Shown here: piece by piece, positions 1-10,225 of the stretch | How the letters are laid out: the number at the start of each line of letters is the position of its first letter | How positions within the stretch are numbered: position 1 is the first letter of the stretch | Assembly (NCBI GenBank): GCA_026122225.1 | Contig: JANEZZ010002363.1 | Span: 495,782-559,781, forward strand | From: Heloderma charlesbogerti | Taxonomy: Eukaryota; Chordata; Lepidosauria; Squamata; Helodermatidae | Direction: 5' to 3' | Length of the DNA stretch: 64,000 bases | Notes under the pieces: model-generated | What the model was told of the DNA's origin: nothing | The model's input: the letters and a program-made list of their open reading frames with translations, nothing else | Database searches by the model: none | Made by a program: the position numbers and the translations under genes

Positions 1-755
1 TTACTGGTAGCGGTTGCATTTGTGGAATCCTGATTGGGATGAGCTATATGATTTCCCCGAGTTTTATTTTCAAAACCGCCATTGTATATGAGAAGAAATC
101 TTTTTCACGTGACATTTTTCATGTGTTACATTGAGTTGCTATTTACAACTGGCATAATTTATTTCCTTTGCTAATTTTAGCATATTAGTTGTAGTTATGT
201 TATAGGAAAATAAATGTTTGGTTTCAGTACCAGTAAATGTAAATATCTCAGATGGCACAGACATTAAAACTACAATTTAGTTTATTGAAACTCCAACCCA
301 CATAATTAGCCATTGTAATTACTCTAGTCTAAAAGCTTGCCACGACTCTTCTGTTTCCAACTGCCAGTAATCAAATATCTCTCTGCTGATGCAGCTGAGA
401 CTGACACATTTAAATGGAAATCTTCTGATCTTTTCCCATTTTAGCTGTCGTTTTTATGAAGCTTGTACTCATCAGGATGACATTTTGCAAGCCTAGCCTC
501 TCCCCAGTGATGATTAGCTATAGAGGGTTGAGAAAAATCAGGTCAGCCATTCTTGCTGATCCAAGAACTGAGAAAGCACTGGGGAGAGACTTATATTCTG
601 TTTAAATTCTTGCCGTTCTTAGCTAGGTGTAGCATAATGCTGGATGAAAAGGACAAAGTTGAAATTTGTATGAGGAATGATTAAATACATATGGCCAAGA
701 ATTGGTTTATTTTGGGTTGTATGCTTGGATGATATGCAGCAGAGACCCTCGCATC
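1..755. other. No gene recognised; AT-rich unique sequence
   Basis: I see no long open frame, RNA gene or recognisable repeat here. Base composition is ordinary AT-rich intergenic or intronic sequence. Confidence 0.5.
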
Positions 756-1139
756 TCTACACCAGCCTAAAATCCTGCATTTAAAATGGGGCTTTCTGCT
801 TCCATTTTAAATGCAGGATCACAACTGATCCCTTTACATGTGCTTCCTTTCCCCCCTCCCCTTCCCCCTTCCTTCTCCCCATATTTGAGTCTTCCATTAT
901 CTATCATCGATCTCACCCCTCGTCTTGCCGCTTTCACTCTTTTCACTGAGGAAACTGAAGCAGAACACAGCAGGGTAATTTAATAGCTCATTATCTGTGA
1001 TCTAGTTAAAAACAAAGGGCATTTAGTGCAGGAGATGCCCTGGAGGGTCACAGCAGGGTCACTGTGTCATGTAAAGAGCCCGCAAACTTCCATGAAGGAG
1101 CAATCTCAGTCTCAGGATAAAAGAGTGTGAAGGAGCCCC
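756..1139 (+). repeat. Dispersed repeat, copy A, with terminal 18-bp hairpin
   Basis: This segment matches, in reverse complement and over its whole length, 34873-35244. Both copies start at the motif TCTACACCAGCCTAAAATCC and end near a GATAAAAG motif followed by an AGGAGCCCC-like end. Near the start is a perfect inverted repeat (arms 772-789 and 802-819, 12-base loop). A pyrimidine-rich stretch follows at about 840-895. No protein frame is shared between the copies. It could be a SINE-like or MITE-like family, or an ancient segmental repeat; I do not recognise it by name. Confidence 0.7.
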
Positions 1140-1570
1140 GCGTTCTGTAAGATCAGTTTCCCAATATTCTGGCCTCAGAAAGCTACTTCAAAATTTCACC
1201 GTATCAGTAGGCCCTGTTTGGATGTACATAATGCTAAACTATACTAACACTAAACTCCCTTCCGCTCTCCTGAGGTCAGAAGCATTTGCTTCTATTTTCA
1301 ACTATCCATAGTTTGTCTTTTTGTTTGAATTGGGACTTATTAGTTTAAACTGTAGTTTGCATGAACAAGCCAATGGCAAACTCTGGTTTCTTGTCCTGGC
1401 TTGTATAGTTGACTGCAGTTCCCAGTTAGGACAAAATGTGGTTAGTTGAAAATGGAAGCAGAAGCTGCCAATCTTCTCCTTGTGGCCACATCAGAGAAGA
1501 GGAGGAGAAGTCACATGCATGTAACACTAAACTCGTTAACTGTTATGTTTGAACTCCTTTAGTATTGTTG
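1140..1570. other. No gene recognised
   Basis: Ordinary AT-rich sequence. I find no supported coding region or repeat apart from the microsatellite that follows. Confidence 0.45.
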
Positions 1571-1612
1571 TTAATAGTAGTAGTAGTAGTAGTAATAATA
1601 ATAATAATAATT
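1571..1612. repeat. (TAG)n(TAA)n trinucleotide microsatellite
   Basis: About seven TAG/AGT units pass directly into about seven TAA/AAT units. It lies next to a degraded LINE-type 3' tail, which is where such microsatellites often start. Confidence 0.85.
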
Positions 1613-1790
1613 GCTTTTACTATTTTATTTCTAGCCTATCTTTTGGAATGAATATCCTCCCAAGGTGGGTTACAACAAATCAAGACAATACAACATGAAA
1701 ATTCCAAAAGTTTAAAACAGCAGTAAAACCATTAACAACTTTAAAATAGCGGCAGGGAGAAATATGTTGAAAGAGGGCATAGTTGGCTGG
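1613..1790 (-). mobile_element. Degraded L2-like LINE or SINE 3' tail
   Basis: The order TTATTTCTAGCCTATC, CCTCCCAAGGTGGGTTACAA, then an A-rich stretch with GTTTAAAACAGCAGTAAAACC follows the plan of the better-preserved minus-strand L2 tails at 26037 and 36195. No frame survives. The assignment is by pattern only. Confidence 0.4.
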
Positions 1791-2693
1791 GACTTTGAAT
1801 AGGAGCTCTCCACACTGCAACATTTTGTTGCAGGTGCCTTGTGTAAGTTCTGTAGGCCACATCTGGCCTAACATGGCTTACCTTCTGACCCATTCAGCCT
1901 TTGCAAAGATAACTGCGTGGTGACATACTATAAGACTGATCATGCACCATCTCACCTGGCTTTAAAAGGTGGGACTTTTTAAAAAAGTTCACATTTTTAC
2001 TGATAGAGCAGATCTGTTCGAAATGCAGAAAACAGCACCTTAATAGACCTAAACATTTATTTTCTTCTTTGTCCCACTAGAATCATGTCTAGTTTTTCTT
2101 TCTCATCCGAGCTGTTCTTTCCTCTTTATTGTATTCTGTACTCACAGACTCCGACAGCTGAGGGGAATGCCCCGATTAATTAAAAACTAGATTTATTTGA
2201 ACTTTTTCAGAGCTAATTGAAGTCTGAAATAATTTATCCACTGATAATTGACCAAAAAGCACAATATTATTTGGTCAATTGTGTCTTTATTTGAATCGTG
2301 TAACTATGTAAAAAAAAATATGTAAAAAAAATCCCCCCCCCCCAGCTGCTGTCCTCTTGTACTTTTGTGCTTTATGGTTCATAATGTGCGATTAAATTTT
2401 ACCTGTCACATGTTTAAATTATGGCAGCACAGATTTACAGTTGATGGTTTTGCCACAAGGCATCTTCTGGCAGTGTTAAAAATAGTGGGAAAGTATCAAA
2501 AAGTTGTATTTTTTGTTTTTGAATTTCAGCAACTTTCACTAGCACATTTTATTTCAGACATTGATTTGTTAATAATAAGTTACCGTCTATGTTGCGTGGC
2601 TGAAATGAAGTTTGCCAGTTTGGAAACAAAATTAACAGCGCGCACCCTATGCATATTTACTTGGACATAAGTCCTGTTGTGTTTGATGGTACT
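1791..2693. other. No gene recognised; homopolymer runs
   Basis: AT-rich sequence with A and C homopolymer runs near 2311-2343. The only open frame above 100 codons (2365-2670) has no recognisable domain, so I do not call it a gene. Confidence 0.45.
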
Positions 2694-2706
2694 TACTCCT
2701 AGGTTA

Positions 2707-2997
2707 GGGGCCGCGGTGGCTTAGTGGTTAAGACAGCAGTTCGAGACCTGAATGCCGCGTGATGGAGTGAGCTCCCATCTTCAGTCCCAGCTTCTGCCAA
2801 CCTAGCAGCTCGAAAGCAAGAAATTGCAAGTAGATAAATAGGTACCGCCTCGGCGGGAAAGGTAACAGCGTTCCATGCACCTCGGTGTTCAGTCATGCCG
2901 GCCACATGACCACGGAAGCGTCTTCAGACAGCGCTAGCTCTTCGGCTTAGAAATGGAGATGAGCACCACACCCTAGAGTCGGACACGTTTACCTTTT
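2707..2997 (+). mobile_element. Sauria-type tRNA-derived SINE, full length
   Basis: The head carries an A-box-like TGGCTTAGTGGTTAAG and a B-box-like AGTTCGAGACC as expected of a tRNA-derived promoter. The body has the AACCTAGCAGCTCGAAAGCA and AGTAGATAAATAGGTACCGC blocks that I recognise from squamate Sauria (ACA) SINEs. The tail AGAGTCGGACACG resembles the 3' end of the Bov-B LINEs elsewhere in this window, as expected if Bov-B reverse transcriptase mobilised it. A perfect 13-bp target duplication (TACTCCTAGGTTA) flanks it at 2694-2706 and 2998-3010, so both ends are defined. This is the strongest single marker that the host is a squamate. Confidence 0.93.
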
Positions 2998-3010
2998 TAC
3001 TCCTAGGTTA

Positions 3011-3290
3011 GTGTGCATAGGATTGCAGCCTAACAGCAAGATCCTATGTGTGTTCGCTCAGAAGTAAGTCAATGGGACTTATAAGTGTATTTAGGATTGA
3101 TAAGTCTAAGTTGTTTGTTCTGTATCCTTCTTTTAGCGATATGGACAGCATACACTGGGCTGGATCCAGATTTAGTCATACTTATAATAGACCCATTGAA
3201 ATCAATGGGACTTCAGTTAGTCATGACTAACAAGTCCCGTTGACTTTAATAAGTCTACTCTAAATATGACTAAAACTGCTTCCAACCCAA
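3011..3290. repeat. Palindromic squamate-type dispersed repeat, two units
   Basis: Contains GCATAGGATTGCAGCC, AGAAGTAAGTCAATGGGACTT and the mirror block CCATTGAAATCAATGGGACTT...GTTAGTCATGACTAAC. The same blocks recur at 14130, 44760, 57805, 59500 and 60190. It has no coding potential and is probably a MITE-like palindrome. Confidence 0.55.
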
Positions 3291-4380
3291 TGAATCATTG
3301 TGGAGGGTTTTCCCATTAAAATATATATTTCATTATAACTTCAGGCTAAAGCATTTCCCTTAAGCATATGATTGTACGTTACCTTGTAATGTATTGTTCC
3401 AGAACATCACAAATAAAGCCCATTTTTCATCAAAGTGTTGTCAATTTATTTTCTCTCTCACATATGGAAGTAATTACCAAACCTTACTTACTTCATACCT
3501 TGAATAGTTGGTCCATTAAAGATGGCGGAGAAGGTTTTTTGTTCAAGCTTGAGCAATTGCCATTGTTCACCTTAACAGGATAATCATCTTCTAAATCATT
3601 ATTTATGCTGTAAACATGTGAAATATATAGCTAGATAATATATGAGTGCAGAATAACCCATCTTCTCTTCTATGGGTACTAGTCCAATATGGTACACAGC
3701 TCTGACCATTCCAAAATACATATGAGCCAGCTTCTGTTCTGCCATACCTCCAGTTGATCATGTCTCAATCCATATATTTGATTTAGTCTACATGGAGTAA
3801 AGTATCAATGAAATGATTTTTATAACCTCTTAAATACTCCCAGTGGAAATCTGATAGTCAATTAGCTTAATGGAGTCTTCATTGTATCCTTTGCAACAGA
3901 CATCACAGAACTTCCAGTTGTCATGATTTTACTTGAAAACAGGGAAAATTAGGCTTCTGTGAGTAAAGAATGGGAATGAGAGGAAATGCGTGAGAATATA
4001 TTTTCTGTAAATATTGTTCTCTATAGAGTACATAGAATGCAGTATAAGCAATGTAAAAATCAATTTCAGCAGCAGCAGGAGTAGTTGTCTTAAGACTATC
4101 TGCTATTACATGACCACCTGGAATGCTCTGCGGGAGTCTCTTAGAGTAACTTGCTCTACTTCATTGAAACAAAATAAATACGCTTTTTAAAAAATCTTGC
4201 TGAACAATTTAGTGTATAATCTAGTCAAGTTAAGCATGTACATCATGTTTCTTTCAATGAGAGCATTACTATATAGACTAGGACATGGTAAATGAATGGG
4301 TAAGAATGCCCCATGAACATACATTTGTAATGTCCCCACATTTGAATGCCACAGATCTGGTACATGGATCTGTCAAACTT
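3291..4380. other. No gene recognised
   Basis: AT-rich sequence. I find no supported gene or identifiable repeat. Confidence 0.45.
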
Positions 4381-5230
4381 CTCGATCTCCTTTATTCAGA
4401 TCTCTACTGCTGCAGTAGCTTCCGCCTCCTGTGGCTCTTCTCACGTAGCTGGAGATATGATTAAGGGGTTCATCACACGAGGGCAGAAATCTGCATCAAT
4501 ACTGGGGCTTTCTCTATCCGATTTCATTACGGGATTAGATCAGGCTCCTTTACAAAGTTGTTTCCATCTTGTTATATTCCATTCCTTACCTTTTCACATG
4601 GTGGCTACTTTTCCATGAAAACCCATTACATGCACTGGGGGCATCACAAAATTTTCTCCCTGGTTCCTGCCTCTTTCCCTCCCTTACAGATGACTGGTGG
4701 TTTGGTTGTGATTGACACACAACATGGGTGGACAGCAATCTTCACCAAATACCTGAATCCCTCCCCTACAGGTACTGGTTTCCCAGCAAACTGCTAGAAT
4801 GCTGGCAAGCCGACATGCTAGCCATTCTGCGTTGCGGAGTAAGCAGCCGAAGTCGGTGCCTTGCATTTAGTCACAGCATGGCAGCAAGCCAGCATGGCAG
4901 CAAGCAGTCAGATCAGTATAGCGTCATGCCCACCATCCTGACGTCACTGTCGTGCCCCCAACAACCAACACCTTGATTTCACTGCCGTGTGTCGTCGTCA
5001 TGACCGTGCCCCCAACAACTGCAAACAAACCGAGTTTTTCACACTACAGGAGAAGCACACGGGCAGGTCATGGCGCTCCTTTTGCATAGGCTGAGAAAAT
5101 GTGGCATTTTTTCCCATTTGGGGATAACATGGGATAGGCAGGAGGAAATGGAAAATCACTGGAGGATTATGACGTCATGTAATGGACCTGCAAACGTTCG
5201 TGAGTGGCCGTTCATGAATGTATGATAAAT
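4380..5230. other. Unassigned block with two perfect TGACGTCA sites
   Basis: Base composition rises to mixed or CpG-containing relative to its flanks, and TGACGTCA occurs at 4939-4946 and 5170-5177. Repeated CATGGCAGCAAGC units lie around 4878-4908, and CGTGCCCCCAACAAC occurs twice (4953 and 5004). Several overlapping frames of about 80-90 codons are open, but none has a recognisable domain. It may be a decayed DNA transposon. Confidence 0.35.
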
Positions 5231-5550
5231 TGCAGGTGTAGAGATGCCGTAAATTCTTCTCCATCTCGTGGCTTCCTTGCTGGTGAGTTTAGCATATCAA
5301 ACAAGTGACTCTCTTCCCTAGGGCCAGTTATTGCATTGCTGGATCCTTTAGATGTTCCTCTGGTGATGTGGGAGGATCTACAGAAATTTTAAAATTCTTA
5401 TTTCTGTCTTTCTGTGTTGAAAATTTTTCTGTACTGAAAAATACCCCCCCCATGGCTAACAATCACCTTAGAAATCAACAGAAAAAAAGCATAAAATGTA
5501 TTGTTCTGTTTAACAGTTCAGCACTAATGAACACAGTGGAAACACTATTG

Positions 5551-6283
5551 CAGAAGTCCCCAACATGGTGCCTGCGGGCACCATGACACCCATGGGTGCC
5601 TCCAATGACATCTGCAAAGGCCTTCATTCCTTGCCCCCTTAATATATATATATATATGTATAACAAACATTAGGGTGCCATGTTCTCCTTCCTATTCCTT
5701 AATCTGCTGCTGATCAATTGGTTCAGCAAGCAGGAAGAGAAAGCAAGGCAAAGGGGTAGAGGGGAGAGAGACAGCAAGGCTACAGGCTAGGAGGGGGAGA
5801 AACAGTGAGTTAATGAGGTCTGGGGAGAGAAATAATGAGGCTGGCTGGAGGTGGGGAGTGGAGAGAAACAGCAAGATAAAGGGGTGAGTGGGAGAGCAAG
5901 ACTAGGGGCTAGGAAGGGAGAGAAAGAATAAAACTAGGGATGGAGAAGGGGGAGAAATAGTGAGGAAATGGGTTGGAGGAGAGAAATAGTGAGGCTAGAG
6001 GCTAGGCATGGAGAGAGAGAGAGAGAGAACAAGAGCAAAGGGGAAAAGTCTGTGTGGATGGAAGAAGGTTGGGCAGGCCAGAAAGCAAGTCTTTCCATTT
6101 CCCCCTCCCTTCCAACCATGAGCCTCACTATTTCTCCCCCCTCCCACATGCGCACCTCTTAACTAGCTAGGCCCCCACAGCAGCCATTATGTGACTAGTC
6201 ACATCCCATACAGGAGCCATTTTGTGGTAGTGCCCACAGCAGTTTCTGAAATTCGCCAATATGCCCACTGGTCCAAAAAGGGC
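5551..6283 (+). mobile_element. hAT-like MITE, 3' terminus degraded
   Basis: It starts with CAGAAGTCCCCAACATGGTG followed by a CCTGCGGGCACCATGACACC block, and ends with TGCCCACTGGTCCAAAAAGG. From general knowledge these blocks belong to a reptilian non-autonomous hAT group whose two ends share a CAGNGGTCCCCAAC-type terminus. The right terminus is no longer recognisable here, so the end coordinate is approximate. There is no transposase frame. The interior is filled by the purine-rich minisatellite. Confidence 0.5.
5725..6055. repeat. Purine-rich minisatellite, about 30-bp unit
   Basis: About ten diverged units follow the pattern GGGAGAGAAATAGTGAGGCT then AGGGGCTAGG. Almost every base on the plus strand is A or G, with rare T and very rare C. 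The (GA)n run at 6011-6028 is part of it. Open frames on either strand here are low-complexity artefacts. Confidence 0.75.
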
Positions 6284-6485
6284 AAGCCACCAGAACTGCA
6301 GTTCCTGGGCAGTGAAGTATTCTCAGGCTCTGTACTAGCCCTGCCCACCCTGATTGACCATTGAGCCTCCTTAGACAAGAAGCACTGTAAAAGGCTTCGT
6401 GTTTGGGCTGAGACTTTGCCTGATCAACAGCAGTTTTCCTGGCTCTGGTGTATTTCATTGTGTTCTTTGGCTCTGCTTCTTGGAT

Positions 6486-6800
6486 TTATCCCTCGGCTCT
6501 GATTCCCTGGCACAATTCCTGTCTCTTCTCTGCCTGCTGCTTGTGGCTCAGCCCTGAAGTTAGGGCCTTAAAGGTGAGAAAAGGTGCTTTAAATTGGGCC
6601 TGAAAATAAACTGGCAACCAATGGGAAGGGAATGATACTAACATATGTTCTGTACATCTTGCCCCAGTTGATTCTCTGATGCTGGCATTTTGAGCCAATT
6701 AAAGTTTCCAAATTCTTTTCTTGCCATGTTGAACACATTACAGTAGTCCAGTCAGAATATTAATAAGGTACAGAGGTCAAGCCAGGTCCATCTTCTTCAA
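6486..6800 (-). pseudogene. L2 LINE reverse-transcriptase 3' fragment
   Basis: The minus strand encodes LAQNASIRES, then SHWLPVYFQAQFKAP and FLTFKAL. This is the L2 C-terminal signature (VQNAAAR, LHWLPV, FK, LTFKAL) also seen intact at 43640-44133. It is truncated and carries stops, and is non-functional. Confidence 0.65.
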
Positions 6801-6982
6801 GGAAGTTCATAGCTTGCGAAACAGCCTAAGTTAATAATAGGCATCCAGCCGCATGTCCAATAGACATCCAGTCAATCTAGAAACGTGTCAACTATCGCTC
6901 TGCTAGATGTATATGTTAAGAGGATACAAGTGAGCTGTCATGTTGTTAAAGATTGGAAACCCCACCGCCCCGCCCCGCCCCG

Positions 6983-7013
<31 letters not shown>

Positions 7014-7760
7014 CCTGAATTCAAAAAATATACCAGGCCCAGATGGTCATCTTGATAGGTTTAAAAAGGGTTTCTAAATCTGTCCACAAATTCAGTGTGT
7101 CAGACACATTACAAAGGGGTGTGTGTGTGTGTGTGTGTGTTTGTAGGATAGATTTGCTCCCTTCTTGGCTTGCATCTTTAAGACTTGGACTATGTTTACT
7201 CTGCGTTTATTTATGTTTATGTTGTTGGGTGGTTTTAAATAACAGCTTTATTTCCCCACAACAGTGGGGAAGGTTATCTGGATTGGTCCCATGGTGCATG
7301 GGGATGGGGTAGGCTCTTTTCCTGACTGCCCTTTTCCTACCAGTTTGGTGGTTACGTGATGTTCCTAAGTGGCCCAGATTGGTTTCAAACTAGTCAGAAT
7401 ACTTACCAAAAATGTTTAAAGTCAATAAAACAACAAAAACAGCAATCTAAAATGGTAAAACCACAATGAAATAGCATCAGTTGCTTGTTTGGAAGAGGTG
7501 ACAACCCCAGAATTGACTGGCTTGTATTTTGTGCTGGGGAAAATATGACAAAAGGTTGCAGTTGGAAGATAATTACTCTGTCAGTTCAAAAAGGTTATAG
7601 GAGTTTAATCCATGCTAATTTAATGTACTACTGTAAAAGTAATGTAGGGGGACCCAGGGTGAGAATTCATGGCAACCATGAAGTTTCTTTTGATTTAACA
7701 AACTAGCTATTATCACCTTGAAATTTGTGTTGAGGAATCATAATTTTTTGTCTTTGTTGC
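6801..7760. other. No gene recognised; (CA)n and (GT)n microsatellites
   Basis: Contains (AC)n at 6982-7008 and (GT)n at 7119-7141. A short block near 7260-7310 (GTGGGGAAGGTTATCTGG) loosely resembles the repeat at 51115. There is no supported gene. Confidence 0.5.
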
Positions 7761-7762
7761 AG

Positions 7763-7813
7763 GTATACAGATTTAGAACAAAGGATGATCCTTGACAGGA
7801 GTCTTAAAATAAG
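7763..7813 (+). other. Candidate 51-nt coding exon (weak)
   Basis: A pyrimidine-rich tract ending TTTGTTGCAG at 7762 precedes 51 open bases, and AAG|GTACAA follows. In the phase 1+48+2 the segment reads YTDLEQRMILDRSLKI without a stop, and its length is a multiple of three. I cannot match it to a protein. Splice-like signals of this strength occur by chance in 64 kb, so this is only a candidate. If real, it would make the window intronic on the plus strand. Confidence 0.25.
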
Positions 7814-8738
7814 GTACAATTGTCAGCTTGAATGAAAGACTTAGTGTACCATAATCTAGATCACCTAGGATGATACAGCAAGACAGAGATAAAAAATAGC
7901 TCTGTGGCACTGAATGCTAACTGTATGAGTCCATGAGTCTTCTACAGGAATCCATAAACAAACATCTGAAATGTGTTAGCAGGACTCTTTCTATTGTTGG
8001 TGTACAATAAAAACATTAACAATCATAATGCATTCTGCAGTGGAATGACAGTCTCTAAATACACATCCAGTAGGTACCTCAACAAAGGTGGAGAGTCACA
8101 CAGAGCTGATATTTTGAGAGCTGTGGTTTGCCTGGAAGATCATACTTCAAGCCTTTTCTCATGTTCAAGGTGAGGGTCAGTAGGAGAATAAAAACTGGTT
8201 TCCTTTCACGCTCCAGTAAACTGGAATGCGATGTCAGGTTTATTGTATACCTCTTTAAACTCCCCCAGTTGATCTCATTTGCAGGATCAAGATAAACTGA
8301 ATTTGTGATAGATTCAGAGATTTTATATCCTGAATCAACAATAACGCTTGTTTACAAGGGTAGGGAGTGTCAGAGTCTATACTCTGGGCACAACTGGTCA
8401 TTATGTTAACATCATCCACTACTATACACCAAGTTGTTGTTTAGTCTTGTCATCAATGAAAAGGTAAGTTGAAAGGACTATAATTATGTAGGGGCTGTCT
8501 TCCACATTTGTGACTGATTTAAACCCATGTAAACAAATCAGAATATAAGATGAGACAGATTTGTATTTGATGACAACTTACCATAATAAGCAAGCCTACT
8601 AGAACTGGGGAGTTTTGTTTTATACAAACCCATATTTATTTATTATGTATTTCAGATGAAACAAAGTTGTTGTGCATTCAAAGTTTTTCGAAAACTCATT
8701 TCATGAGATATAGTAATACTGCTTCAGCTGATAGTGAC
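7814..8738. other. No gene recognised; possible dispersed-repeat fragment
   Basis: AT-rich. A short stretch at about 7860-7980 (GCTCTGTGGCACTGAATGCT and neighbours) may be a degraded relative of the repeat at 10085 and 27352. There is no supported gene. Confidence 0.4.
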
Positions 8739-9046
8739 CTGGTTCACATGATCACCATAGCCCACCATGGCTTATTTAAGCCACAATAAGCTTCATTACC
8801 ATTGGCATCAGGTTGCCTATTCAAACTCTGGCCACGGCTTGTTGTGTTGTCTGGATTGGGGTGGCAAACGTTGTTTGAGGGTTAAACAACCCTCAAATAA
8901 CCCATGGTCTGTTATAGCGTTATTTGAAGGTTGTTTAACCTTCAAACTACCCCTGCTGCCCATGTTCGGATGACACAACAAACCACGGCAACCTCCTGCT
9001 GGTGTTGAATATTTAAAATGGCCACCGTGGTGATTGTGGGAACTGG
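8739..9046. mobile_element. Foldback MITE with imperfect terminal inverted repeats
   Basis: The left end CTGGTTCACATGATCACCAT pairs with the complement of the right end GGTGATTGTGGGAACTGG. Inside, CTTGTTGTGTTGTCTGGATT...GTTTGAGGGTTAAACAACCC pairs with AGGTTGTTTAACCTTCAAAC...GATGACACAACAAACC. The whole element can fold into one hairpin. It shares termini and interior plan with 31467-31748. No target duplication is visible and there is no coding capacity. Confidence 0.7.
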
Positions 9047-10080
9047 CCGCTGGCAGATATCTTCCATAGTGCTTGTTTATTTTACCCAGATATACTGTAC
9101 ATTATTTAATTACTCTTAGGGCTCAATCCTATGACCGCTAAATAGCATCTAGATAGCCATAGGATTTTTCATTTACTGGGAACCCAACTCCCCGCTTCAT
9201 CCCCTGCCATCTCGTAGGCATCATGGTTCGTCCCCAGCTCTGTGCTCGTAAGAGCAGTACAGAGCAGGTGAAAAAGGGGCGTTCCTAGGGATGGGGAGTA
9301 GAGACCATGGAAGCGCTGTTACGATGCTTCCTATGCGTCGTCCAGCCTCCCCACCCCACTCTGACTCACCCTGGCTAGACAGCCAAAATCAGCCATCTAG
9401 CTGCAAATGCGGGGCAGCTGGAGCACAGAGGAGAGGATCGCCCTTTGTTGGATAGTCGTCCGCCTCCGAGTTAGGAGGTGGCTGACTATCCCCATAGGAT
9501 TGCACCCTTAACCTCTGTTTTAAATCAGTGCAGCCCAATCCTGCACATATTTATTTCAAAGTTAGTCAAACTGAGTTCAGTCGGACTTGATCTCATGTTA
9601 ATGTGGATATTATTGCAGCCTGTATTTATCCAATGGGATGGTTGCTACTGATTTACCTACTTGGGCATCTATGAAAGAAATGTGTAAAGATACAGCGGAG
9701 TTTTGATTTGAGAATATTTTTTTGAGGTGAAGGGATATAACTTGCATTCTACAAACATAGATATACTGGTAATTTCTGGTAATTTGCATGGTGTGTTCCT
9801 GGCTGCCAATGCAAATATGACCACCCTAATTGAAAAGGTGACTTAGCTTGCTGTCGCCCCTATCATAAGGTAGACTTTGTTGTGGCTTTCAATAAAGAAG
9901 CACAAAAAGGTACTGTTTTTAGACTTTTCTAGTAATCCAGGTATCTCACACCATGAGTATACCAATCTCTTTGTGTTGTGAAGTACCTTAATACAAAATG
10001 TCATGATCAAACGAATCAGTCGGTGAGGACCAAGCTGCTGCTACTTTTTATGCCTTTTCACCCATGTGTATATAAAGCCA
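9047..10080. other. No gene recognised; scattered palindromic repeat fragments
   Basis: Short pieces such as GGGCTCAATCCTATGACCGC (9119) and TAGGATTGCACCC (9497) match the recurrent squamate palindromic repeat. Nothing else is supported. Confidence 0.4.
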
Positions 10081-10084
10081 CTAA

Positions 10085-10225
10085 CTTGGAAGACCATTTT
10101 CATGCACTTGACAAAGTGGGCTCTAGCCCACAAAAGCATATGTCACAATGAGTGTGTTAATCTGAGATTCCATACGACTTATTGTTGGTTTTGCGATGAT
10201 AGAGTAACATGGATAGCCTTCTGCA
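10085..10225. repeat. Dispersed repeat with GTGGGCTCTAGCCCAC palindrome
   Basis: Contains TTGACAAAGTGGGCTCTAGC followed by CCACAAAAGCATATG, then a degraded GAGTAACATGGATAGCC end. The segment at 27352-27445 looks like the other end of the same family. It is common in reptile genomes to my knowledge; I do not assign a class. Confidence 0.5.
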
